A DNA stretch of 6,236 nucleotides from Candidatus Omnitrophota bacterium (GCA_016867055.1 VGKN01000099.1:1-6236); one strand, 5' to 3'. Numbered from the stretch's first letter, positions 1 to 5,925 are shown. Translations and numbers: made by a program. Notes: generated by a model not told the origin, from the letters alone.

Positions 1-639
1 TTACTCTATCGGCTCCTCTTCTTTTAGTGAAAGGATGATTACAAAATCCTTTACCTCTTTATCGGCTATCTTCTTCGTCTGAACAGACTTCAACTCTATA
101 TCCTTAAAATCCTTAGAAAATTCCTTATCTTCTTTTAAACTCTTAATAAATTGGCTTATTGAATCCTCCTCTCCGGCAACCCTTGAAAATACGCTTCCTG
201 AGATAGTCAAAGAGTGAACCGCATTCCTTGGAAGTTCTGCAGAAACCATTCCTACATTTTCTTCGCCAGTACCAATAGATAAACTGTTAAGCCATACCCC
301 ATCCAATATATTATCGCTTATTTTATTAAGTTTCTCAGACCAGTAAAACCTTTTATACAAAACCCTTCTGAATAGGTTAAGCTCGCCCTCAAGCGTGCTA
401 GCCTCAGTTTTTAACGTTTCAAGTTGTGTTTTTTTGGGTTGGAGAAGAGCCCATTCTTTCTCTAATTTTTCAACCTTTGCGTTCTTTGACTCAACCGTTA
501 TATTCAAAAGAAGTCCAAACATAATAAATAAACCAAAAAACCATAAACCTATAAAAAATCCAAGCCCTTTGGGCAAGACTATTATCTTTTTCTTTTTTCT
601 TTTCCTATATTCTTCTGGCAGTAGATTTATCTCTATCAT
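1..639 (-). CDS. pilN: PilN, type IV pilus inner-membrane assembly protein
   Basis: Complete 212-residue protein. It opens with the PilN signature MIEINLLPEEYR; in known PilN proteins this INLLP peptide docks into the groove of cytoplasmic PilM. A very basic stretch follows (RKRKKKK, residues 12-18), then one hydrophobic segment at about 26-48 (single membrane span, N-terminus inside), a charged coiled-coil-like stretch at about 50-90, and a periplasmic C-terminal domain at about 95-212 of the ferredoxin-like kind that pairs with PilO. The start ATG lies 2 bases after the pilM stop, so translation is probably coupled; there is only a weak Shine-Dalgarno. The stop codon occupies the first three bases of the window, so the gene is whole. 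Length and topology are normal for the family. pilO would be expected next, outside the window. A GspL-type equivalent is less likely because PilM is a separate adjacent gene. Confidence 0.93.
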   Translation of the reverse strand: MIEINLLPEEYRKRKKKKIIVLPKGLGFFIGLWFFGLFIMFGLLLNITVESKNAKVEKLEKEWALLQPKKTQLETLKTEASTLEGELNLFRRVLYKRFYWSEKLNKISDNILDGVWLNSLSIGTGEENVGMVSAELPRNAVHSLTISGSVFSRVAGEEDSISQFIKSLKEDKEFSKDFKDIELKSVQTKKIADKEVKDFVIILSLKEEEPIE

Positions 640-641
640 TT

Positions 642-1652
642 TTACTGAGCACTTCTAAGAGCAAGCCCTATGCTTACCGCAAATTGGCTTGCAAATTCAG
701 GAAGGCCTCTGTTTAGAATAGCCCTACCGACTTTAATAGCCTTGATGGGACTCCAAACTTTTGTCTCAATGTTGAGATTTTCATTAAAAATTTTATCGAG
801 GTTTTTAAGGAGGCTTGTTCCACCGCTCAAAAAAATAGCCTCTATCGGTTTTTCAAAATGGCTTTCATAGTAATCCAACGAAAGCCTTATCTCGTTAAAT
901 AACCCTTCCATGGCAAACTGGCAGGCCTCCCTGACAAGCTCCTCTTTTTCCTTAGGATTACATTTAAGCTTCTCCGCCTCATCAAATGGGATATTCAGTT
1001 TGTCAGACAAATAACGGGTAATTGCATCGCCTGCTATTTCAACATCGCGTGTGAGATACGAAATATCCTTGGAAATAATATTGATCTTAGTAAGTCTTGC
1101 ACCTACATCAACCAACACATAAGAATTATCATTCTCAAAATTAAAATTAAATTGAAATGCGTTCGCGATGGCAAATGAGTCTATATCTATAACGGAGGGT
1201 TCAAGCCCACAGTCCTCTAAAAGTTTTATGGTGTGTTCTATCAAGTCTTTTTTTGCCGCAACAAGTATAACCTTAATCTTGTTGTCCTCCAAAGCCTCCC
1301 CTATAATCTGGGCATCCAATACCACATCCTGAACGCTGAAAGGGATATATTTCTCTGCCTCAAATTTTATGGCGCTTTTAAGCTCCTGTTTTGTCATCTT
1401 GGGAAGGCTGATGTATCTGACAACAACGCTTTTTCCAGAGACAGAGGTATTTACAGACTTTGAGATTATCTTGGCTTCCCTAATGGCTTTCTTGATAGAA
1501 TCAAGGATTACAATATTCTCAGATAGGGGAATCCTGCTAAAATTCAGTAATTCAAATTGCTCAGGCCTCTTGCTTAGCTCAACAACCTTTACAGAGGAGC
1601 TTCCTATATCAATACCAACATAGGATTTTGGATTTCTTAATTTAAAAAACAT
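642..1652 (-). CDS. pilM: PilM, actin-like ATPase of the type IV pilus assembly platform
   Basis: Complete 336-residue cytoplasmic protein of the FtsA/actin-like fold. Visible motifs are the phosphate-1 loop VGIDIGSSSVKVVEL (residues 12-26), the SHS2 (1C-type) subdomain around 85-115 with FEAEKYIPF at 98-105, the phosphate-2 motif VLVDVGARLTKI (179-190), and the adenosine motif FLSGGTSLLKNL (274-285). The ending (RGLPEFASQFAVSIGLAL) is also typical of PilM. PilM binds nucleotide and the N-terminal tail of PilN and links the cytoplasmic motor to the PilNOP frame. The chosen start gives the usual MFF..K N-terminus; no Shine-Dalgarno precedes it, and a promoter is placed almost at the start codon (see the promoter entry). 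pilN follows after 2 bases. Nothing is truncated and all nucleotide-binding motifs are present. Confidence 0.96.
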   Translation of the reverse strand: MFFKLRNPKSYVGIDIGSSSVKVVELSKRPEQFELLNFSRIPLSENIVILDSIKKAIREAKIISKSVNTSVSGKSVVVRYISLPKMTKQELKSAIKFEAEKYIPFSVQDVVLDAQIIGEALEDNKIKVILVAAKKDLIEHTIKLLEDCGLEPSVIDIDSFAIANAFQFNFNFENDNSYVLVDVGARLTKINIISKDISYLTRDVEIAGDAITRYLSDKLNIPFDEAEKLKCNPKEKEELVREACQFAMEGLFNEIRLSLDYYESHFEKPIEAIFLSGGTSLLKNLDKIFNENLNIETKVWSPIKAIKVGRAILNRGLPEFASQFAVSIGLALRSAQ

Positions 1653-1659
1653 TAATATA

Positions 1660-1688
1660 ATAATACAATTTTAAAACTAAATAGTCAA
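1660..1688 (-). promoter_or_regulatory. sigma70-type promoter for pilM-pilN, predicted leaderless
   Basis: On the minus strand a -35 box TTGACT (1688-1683) is followed by a 17-base spacer and a -10 box TATTAT (1665-1660). Counting 7 bases on from the -10 box puts +1 at about 1653, one base before the pilM ATG at 1652. The AT-rich sequence between box and ATG contains no Shine-Dalgarno. The element lies directly downstream of the pilin terminator, so pilM-pilN appears to be restarted independently. Box matches and spacing are seen directly; the start point is inferred from spacing. Confidence 0.6.
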
Positions 1689-1690
1689 AT

Positions 1691-1722
1691 AAAAAAGCCC
1701 CGATAAAACATCGGGGCTTTTT
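1691..1722 (-). terminator. intrinsic (rho-independent) terminator after the pilin gene
   Basis: A perfect 8-bp GC-rich stem, GCCCCGAT (1697-1704) and ATCGGGGC (1710-1717), encloses a 5-base loop. It is flanked by six A (1691-1696) and five T (1718-1722), so in the minus-strand transcript the hairpin is followed by a U run; A/U pairing can extend the stem. It lies about 25 bases after the pilin stop codon and just before the pilM promoter. The symmetry would also allow termination from the other strand, but no gene there points into it. Confidence 0.92.
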
Positions 1723-1734
1723 AGGTTGCCTTGG

Positions 1735-1746
1735 CTTAGGCCTAAG
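1735..1746. repeat. 12-bp perfect palindrome just after the pilin stop
   Basis: CTTAGGCCTAAG is exactly self-complementary and begins one base after the pilin stop codon. It has no spacer, so it would make only a 4-bp stem with a 4-base loop in RNA. It could be a protein site, part of mRNA 3'-end structure, or chance. Confidence 0.35.
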
Positions 1747-1747
1747 A

Positions 1748-2185
1748 TTATTGTATTGGCGCACCTGCGGCGTTATTAAGTCTGATTACGCCTGACTGGT
1801 CTACGAAGAATATCCTTACGCCTGTAACATTAGGTGTTACTGGAGTAGCAGTTATGCTATACATATTTGCACCGCCAGCAGCGTAAACATACCTGTAGCC
1901 CTGTACGCCTGCTCCCGCTGCAGCATTGAACCTGTTGTCTATATAAGGTGGGTTTGCAGCGGTAAGTGCCCACATACCTCCCGGATAACTTGGCGGTGTC
2001 TGGGCAGCCCTGAAGCTCTCACAAGCAGTGCTGAGAGTCCTTAGGTTTGCTATGGCAGCAGATTCGTTTGCGCTTATCCTTGAGCGCATCAGGTTTGGTA
2101 TGGCTATAGCAGCTAACAAAGAGATAATAGCAATAACTATCATCAGCTCTACCAAGGTAAAACCTTTACGATTTAGCCTTTTCAT
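1748..2185 (-). CDS. pilA: Type IV pilin / GspG-like pseudopilin, probable major pilin
   Basis: Complete 145-residue prepilin with a class III (type IVa) signal: a short basic leader MKRLNRKG, then F-T-L-V-E. PilD peptidase would cut between G8 and F9, leaving F1 and the conserved Glu5 (E13 of the precursor). The hydrophobic helix runs about residues 9-29 with the usual IAIPNL break at 27-32, then an ANESAAIANLRTL amphipathic helix. The small Ala/Gly/Pro-rich C-terminal domain holds YPGG, NPPYID and FFVDQSGVIR. There is a single Cys (C55), so the C-terminal disulfide loop of classical Neisseria/Pseudomonas PilA is absent. Its own strong promoter, strong Shine-Dalgarno and dedicated terminator point to an abundant product, and its place between pilC and pilM fits a structural pilin; hence the tentative symbol. 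A type II secretion GspG-like pseudopilin cannot be excluded from sequence alone. Confidence 0.9.
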   Translation of the reverse strand: MKRLNRKGFTLVELMIVIAIISLLAAIAIPNLMRSRISANESAAIANLRTLSTACESFRAAQTPPSYPGGMWALTAANPPYIDNRFNAAAGAGVQGYRYVYAAGGANMYSITATPVTPNVTGVRIFFVDQSGVIRLNNAAGAPIQ

Positions 2186-2192
2186 CTTATTT

Positions 2193-2200
2193 CACCCCCT
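2193..2200 (-). promoter_or_regulatory. strong ribosome binding site of the pilin gene
   Basis: AGGGGGTG on the minus strand, followed by 7 bases before the pilin ATG. It differs by one base from the ideal AGGAGGTG and is by far the best Shine-Dalgarno in the window. It fixes the start at 2185. Confidence 0.8.
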
Positions 2201-2238
2201 TTCTAAAAAATTCTAATTTATATATAACTCCCAATAAA

Positions 2239-2267
2239 AGTATAGCACGCCACCATTAAGATGTCAA
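2239..2267 (-). promoter_or_regulatory. strong sigma70-type promoter of the pilin gene
   Basis: The minus strand reads TTGACA (2267-2262, perfect -35), exactly 17 bases of spacer, then TATACT (2244-2239, 5 of 6 matches to TATAAT). Transcription should start at about 2232, giving a 5' leader of about 46 bases that carries the strong Shine-Dalgarno. No sigma54 (GG-N10-GC) element of the kind used for pilA in Pseudomonas or Geobacter was seen here. The pilin is therefore probably transcribed independently of the large upstream gene, at high basal level. Confidence 0.85.
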
Positions 2268-2286
2268 CACATATACAAAAATCTCT

Positions 2287-3444
2287 TTAAGGGACTACGA
2301 TTTTTACATCGTCAAGATGACTATGGTCAATAAAATAGGCTCTATTCTTATTTTCTTTCTCCCCGAAGACTTTTTGTTCTTGCGTAACATACAAGATAAA
2401 ACCATCAATATCAACTTTCCAATAGGGCATATAGGGCGATGCGGAGAAGCTATTAGGCTGCCATACAAGCTCGGCTTCTATGCGACTAATATGTTTTCTT
2501 CTTTTCTCCATTAATCTATTCCTTGCTACGCGGGGAAAGTTTTGAACTATATATCTTCGCGCTAATTCGAGCGCTCTTGCTTTTCTCACTCTAAGAAATC
2601 TCTCGGGATTTTTCGTCCAACTTGCTTCTTTAAAATATCCTCCTTTTGAGTCAAGAATTATAACAGCTGAGGTCAGAAATCCTTTTCCATAAACTCCTTT
2701 TCCAAATGGCACAAGATAATAATCCGAATTTTTCTTATCTAACCTCTTCACTAAAATAGGTTTTCCCATCTCAGTACCTTCAAAAATAGCCACTGCTTCA
2801 GGATCAGTTAAAAGGTAAGGGTCTACAAGGTCCCTCCAGTTTTTCTTTTGAACCTTAGCGTTCCCTTGGTCGGTTGAGACCGTATTTACAGAGGCTACTC
2901 CTGCCATCGGAGCATCCTTCATACCATTATTTATTCCTATGTTTATAAGATTTGTGGCATCTGGAATGGGTTTTGATATCTCAATTGTAGCGTTGCTAAT
3001 CTGCGCTGGAGGCTCTGCTACCTGTAAAAGCAATCCATTATAGGAATCTCTTGTGGATAGGGGAAGGAAATACGTCAAGCTACATTCTGCAGCGCTTTTA
3101 TATGTATCCTGCCCCAGACCGCTTATGAGTGGATCCTTTATCCAAAAACCATAAACCGTAAAATTCGGCGTATTCCAGGGATTCGTATGAGGTTCGGGGC
3201 ATGGATTTTCACCTGTAACACATCCCTTTACCGTAACCCAGTGATTGTATGTTCCGTATATAGGTATTGCGGCAGGGGTATTGGGTCTCGCCACCAAGTC
3301 TCCATTACGCCACCAGTCCTCTTTTGTAACTGTGTAAGCCATCCAATGGCATATATCACGCATATACTTATTTATTGCATAAGGGTCTAAATTAGGATTA
3401 TATGTATCAACCGTATAATTATATCCTTTGATATGGGTTACCAT
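2287..3444 (-). CDS. C-terminal fragment of the broken gene: second half of the C39-like peptidase domain plus unassigned tail
   Basis: Open frame of 385 codons that is not believable as its own gene. A TAG immediately precedes the first ATG, there is no Shine-Dalgarno, and it overlaps the preceding frame by 26 bases. Its N-terminal portion (about residues 7-135) is the back half of a C39-like papain-fold domain: MRDICHWMAYTV, then the catalytic-His motif YNHWVTVKG (H68) and GFWIKDP (D104, the expected Asp/Asn position) leading to TYKSAAE and TYFLPLST. The front half of this domain is at the end of the upstream frame. Residues about 136-385 are unassigned: a Pro/Asn-rich linker, a mixed charged region, a basic helix (about 285-320), and a late stretch PYWKVDIDGFILYVTQEQKV that looks loosely like a PepSY-type strand pattern. 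No membrane span or cell-wall anchor is seen at the C-terminus. Removing one A at 3427-3429 joins it cleanly to the frame upstream. Confidence 0.75.
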   Translation of the reverse strand: MVTHIKGYNYTVDTYNPNLDPYAINKYMRDICHWMAYTVTKEDWWRNGDLVARPNTPAAIPIYGTYNHWVTVKGCVTGENPCPEPHTNPWNTPNFTVYGFWIKDPLISGLGQDTYKSAAECSLTYFLPLSTRDSYNGLLLQVAEPPAQISNATIEISKPIPDATNLINIGINNGMKDAPMAGVASVNTVSTDQGNAKVQKKNWRDLVDPYLLTDPEAVAIFEGTEMGKPILVKRLDKKNSDYYLVPFGKGVYGKGFLTSAVIILDSKGGYFKEASWTKNPERFLRVRKARALELARRYIVQNFPRVARNRLMEKRRKHISRIEAELVWQPNSFSASPYMPYWKVDIDGFILYVTQEQKVFGEKENKNRAYFIDHSHLDDVKIVVP

Positions 3445-5761
3445 CTATAAGAGAATCATATACATCTGCCCAGTTAGAGACTATGTAATCATATGGGTCG
3501 AAATGTCCAAGGGCTTTATCTATCTCATCAGGGTTTAGCTCGGTACCATCACAAGGGTTAGGGTATCGTGCATATTCATAGATTAGATTCTGATTATAGA
3601 GCGCTGGCACATTTGCACCTTCTCTTATGTAGTTCAGAATCATTTGACATACTGCCGCACCAGTTGAATAATAGGATGCCACATTTTCATACCAATCCAT
3701 CTCGGTCATGTTCAATATCCAATAACCGGGGGTATTTTCTATAGCAACCTCCCAGATAGAATAACCCCATTGTGTCTGCCTCTCTGTTCCATATATCCTG
3801 ACATAACGGGCAGTGGTTGAATTAAATACTATCTCATCAATGTCACCATCGCCGTTCTCCGTGGAATAAATATCTGTCCAGTTAATACGATTATTTGATA
3901 CTTGGATCTTGTAGGACTTAGCGTATGCGGTTTCCCAGTTTATTATTATTTTATTAAATGTCTTCTTGTCCTTAAAGTCTATCTCCAGCCACTGTGGCGT
4001 ATCTGCCCAGGCTGAAGACCAGCGAGTAGTGGGGTTGCCATCAAAAGCCATTTTCCCTTTTAGTGTCTCATTTTCAAAAGAGGATTCTGTAACTTGAGGT
4101 GTATCTCTAAATCCTGCTATAGTAAGGGCATTTTTTGCATAAGGATTATTCATAAATGTATTCATTATTAACCCGGATCTATAGTTCTCTATCCCTATCA
4201 TCATAGCGCCATTATTAAGACCGCTTGCCGCTTGATTTCTATAATTCTCCTGAATGTTAAAGGAGTCACAGAATCCGTGACGGCCCCAAATCATATGCTT
4301 ATATTTAAAAAACATGTAGCGTATCGTCTCTAACGACTCATCCTGTGTAAACATAAGAGCTGTTGCCGCTGCTGTCGGTGCAACTGTGCCATCATGCCAT
4401 CCCCCTGGATACCCACCGTAAGCACGGTATTCGCCGATGGGCGGGCCTCCGCAACCAGTAAGGCCCCATCTTTTCGGTTCATACCGCGGATCCTCAATGC
4501 ACGTCTGTCTGTTTGCAAGTGTTGCCTTTTGGGTATTTAGAAAATAATCCACAAAATCATCGCATATATCAACGAGATCAAAAAAGAGATGATGGTACTG
4601 ATGAGTGAACAGCGGCGGTTCCTGTATGAAGTGATAACCAAAAGCATCTACCCAGTTTCTGGTCATATACCGCCACATATCGACGCTTATGGGATGGGTG
4701 GGAGAACCAAGTGCCAGTAAATCTACAAATATAGATTCGCAGTATCTATTCCACCAATCATTACAATAATACCCTCCCTCTGGTTTACCTGAAGGAATTA
4801 TATATATATATATATATATATATCCGTCGTTATCCGGTCTCCATCCCATATTTACAAATTTTTCCTGCGATGGATCGCCGTTTGACACGCCTGTAAACCA
4901 TGTCCAATCCATTCGTTTATATAATAGGTCTGCCTTCGCCGCTACCTCTGGATATATATCTTTAAAATATTCGCCGGCCTGCAAGGCACCGAGAATAAAA
5001 AGGGCTGAATCTACGGTTGAGACCTCGCTGTTATCAGCCCGCTGGCCTGTATCCATATATACGTAGTGGTACCAAAAACCGTGCAGATTTGGTAGGAGCG
5101 AGTCAAACGAGTTGAGTATTTTCATTACCCTCTGATACGCATCGTATTTTGATACCCAGCCCCGCTGGGCGCCGATGGTATAAATAGATAATGCAAAGCC
5201 GTCGCTAGCGAGGCTCGAGACGTTTGCATATCCTGTATCCCAGTTATTCTCGCCCCATTTCACAAGACCTGTGGTCGGGTTTACCTCATTCCAGAAAAAC
5301 CAGAACATCTTCTTCGCTATAAAATCTAAGAACGCCTCATCTGACACCTTAAGCACCTCAACCCTTATCCCGCATATGAGCGGGTAATCCTGATAGATGG
5401 TAGGAAAGGCTATATCCAAACAGGCATCGGTTACCTTAATATCTGCCGTGAGTTCCATAGCAATATTCTTGCCGCCTGACCAAGCAAAGATATCCATATT
5501 TCGCCACATGATGTTACCTTCTAATGCGATGTCAAATACACGCCTTCCGGGCTCATTCCAATAGGTCTCGGCAAACATCAGGGTCACACGATAATCACCA
5601 TTGGGCACCTCAATCTTGTATGCCATATTACCCCAGCGATTAGTTTGAAAAATAGCTTGTAAATCCGTTCGTTCTATAGGTTCTGTGGTAGAGCTGGAAA
5701 CGAGTATTGCCCCGTATATCCCCACCTGTAGAGCCTTATGAATTCCTCGTCCTGAACCCAC
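3419..5761 (-). CDS. Middle fragment of the broken gene: malectin (part), glycoamylase-family hydrolase, F5/8 type C, start of C39-like domain
   Basis: Open frame of 780 codons; its GTG start at 5761 is probably not a real start because it falls inside the malectin domain. Domains in order: malectin remainder (about 18-138, with NRWGNMAYKIEV, YRVTLMFAETYW and GIRVEVLKV); glycoamylase-type alpha/alpha-toroid hydrolase (PF10091, GH144/GH189-like, about 142-552); F5/8 type C/CBM32-like domain (about 553-676, with DGNPTTRWSS, PQWLEIDF, ENGDGDIDEI, ARYVRIYGTERQTQWGYSIWEV); and the first half of a C39-like domain (about 688-778). Hydrolase landmarks are FFWNEVNPTTGLV, DGFALSIYTIGAQRGWVS, STVDSALFILGAL (D251), RYCESIFVDLLALGSPTHPI (E342, the Glu aligned with the family's conserved N-E/C-E position), FTHQYHHLFFDL, LANRQTCIED, HDGTVAPTAAATAL and YRSGLIMNTFMNNP. 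Relatives act on beta-1,2-glucans, but the substrate here is not shown. A TA repeat encodes (Tyr-Ile)n at 314-321 without breaking frame. The product should be periplasmic or extracellular. Confidence 0.85.
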   Translation of the reverse strand: MGSGRGIHKALQVGIYGAILVSSSTTEPIERTDLQAIFQTNRWGNMAYKIEVPNGDYRVTLMFAETYWNEPGRRVFDIALEGNIMWRNMDIFAWSGGKNIAMELTADIKVTDACLDIAFPTIYQDYPLICGIRVEVLKVSDEAFLDFIAKKMFWFFWNEVNPTTGLVKWGENNWDTGYANVSSLASDGFALSIYTIGAQRGWVSKYDAYQRVMKILNSFDSLLPNLHGFWYHYVYMDTGQRADNSEVSTVDSALFILGALQAGEYFKDIYPEVAAKADLLYKRMDWTWFTGVSNGDPSQEKFVNMGWRPDNDGYIYIYIYIIPSGKPEGGYYCNDWWNRYCESIFVDLLALGSPTHPISVDMWRYMTRNWVDAFGYHFIQEPPLFTHQYHHLFFDLVDICDDFVDYFLNTQKATLANRQTCIEDPRYEPKRWGLTGCGGPPIGEYRAYGGYPGGWHDGTVAPTAAATALMFTQDESLETIRYMFFKYKHMIWGRHGFCDSFNIQENYRNQAASGLNNGAMMIGIENYRSGLIMNTFMNNPYAKNALTIAGFRDTPQVTESSFENETLKGKMAFDGNPTTRWSSAWADTPQWLEIDFKDKKTFNKIIINWETAYAKSYKIQVSNNRINWTDIYSTENGDGDIDEIVFNSTTARYVRIYGTERQTQWGYSIWEVAIENTPGYWILNMTEMDWYENVASYYSTGAAVCQMILNYIREGANVPALYNQNLIYEYARYPNPCDGTELNPDEIDKALGHFDPYDYIVSNWADVYDSLIDGNPYQRI
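4799..4823. repeat. TA dinucleotide microsatellite inside the hydrolase coding region
   Basis: Twenty-five uninterrupted alternating T/A bases (12.5 units) encode Tyr-Ile repeats in a loop just before the conserved RYCESIF...GSPTHPI segment. The frame is open on both sides at the present copy number. Loss or gain of one 2-bp unit would shift frame; only changes of three units keep it. Confidence 0.95.
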
Positions 5762-5925
5762 CAGTTTCCCAAAGGATCGGTATAGTCAAACGAGGCTCCG
5801 CAGTTAATTCGCCATGCCTCTTCGCAAGCAGCCTCAGAAGCCTCAGTATTAACACCTGCCTCAACCATAAGAGCAAGCACAGCATAGCTCATAAGGACAA
5901 CTATCTTCTTCATCTTGCTTCTCAT
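5674..5925 (-). CDS. N-terminal fragment of the broken gene: signal peptide and start of malectin-like domain
   Basis: Open frame of 83 codons holding the true N-terminus of the large protein. It has a classic Sec signal peptide: basic MRSKMKK, hydrophobic IVVLMSYAVLALMV, possible cleavage after VEA (23/24). Malectin-type sequence begins at residue 38: WRINCGASFDYTDPLGNWWVQDEEF, then YRWGYTG. After G72 the frame leaves the family pattern and stops 11 codons later, while the malectin domain continues in the -1 frame. The start could also be the ATG at 5913 (MKKIVV...), which gives a tighter signal peptide; neither start has a strong Shine-Dalgarno. The upstream gap to pilC is about 150 bases. 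Confidence 0.8.
   Translation of the reverse strand: MRSKMKKIVVLMSYAVLALMVEAGVNTEASEAACEEAWRINCGASFDYTDPLGNWWVQDEEFIRLYRWGYTGQYSFPALPQNL

Larger units (their letters stand above)
2287..5925 (-). pseudogene. Reconstructed single gene (about 1212 codons), interrupted by two frameshifts: secreted malectin / GH144-like / F5/8C / C39-like protein
   Basis: Joining the three frames restores every split domain. Break 1: frame one reads TAT ACG GGG at 5718-5710; adding one G to the four-G run (5710-5713) gives YTGAILVSSSTTEPIERT, a normal malectin continuation. Break 2: frame two reads CCA TAT CAA AGG; removing one A from the AAA run (3427-3429) gives NPYQGYNYTVD and carries the C39-like domain on to its His and Asp motifs. 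Approximate joined layout: signal 1-23, malectin 38-193, hydrolase 195-607, F5/8C 608-731, C39-like 740-962, unassigned tail 963-1212. Both indels are in homopolymers, so a consensus error is a serious alternative to genuine decay; the long middle frame and conserved motifs argue against old decay. It sits within a pilus operon but has no evident pilus role; it may be a surface or exported sugar-active enzyme. No clear terminator follows it before the pilin promoter. Confidence 0.7.

Noticed and set aside
395..1623. Several plus-strand open frames opposite pilN and pilM
   Set aside because: All are antisense to clear, conserved genes and their products look like random translations.
2277..2306. 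Possible terminator after the large gene (AAAATC paired with GATTTT)
   Set aside because: The stem is almost all A/T with a large loop, too weak to call a terminator.
2028..3390. Plus-strand open frames opposite the pilin and the C39-like fragment
   Set aside because: Antisense shadows of coding sequence; no motifs and no ribosome binding sites.
3419..3447. Programmed +1 frameshifting at the second break
   Set aside because: The site (TAT CAA AGG) lacks a good re-pairing option for the Gln tRNA and no stimulatory stem was seen; a homopolymer indel is simpler.
4330..4518. 62-codon minus-strand open frame inside the hydrolase region
   Set aside because: It lies fully within strongly conserved glycoamylase-family sequence read in another frame and has no recognisable motif or ribosome binding site.
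3419..5761. Separate gene starting at the GTG at 5761
   Set aside because: The GTG is in the middle of a malectin domain, has no good Shine-Dalgarno and would leave the product without a signal peptide.
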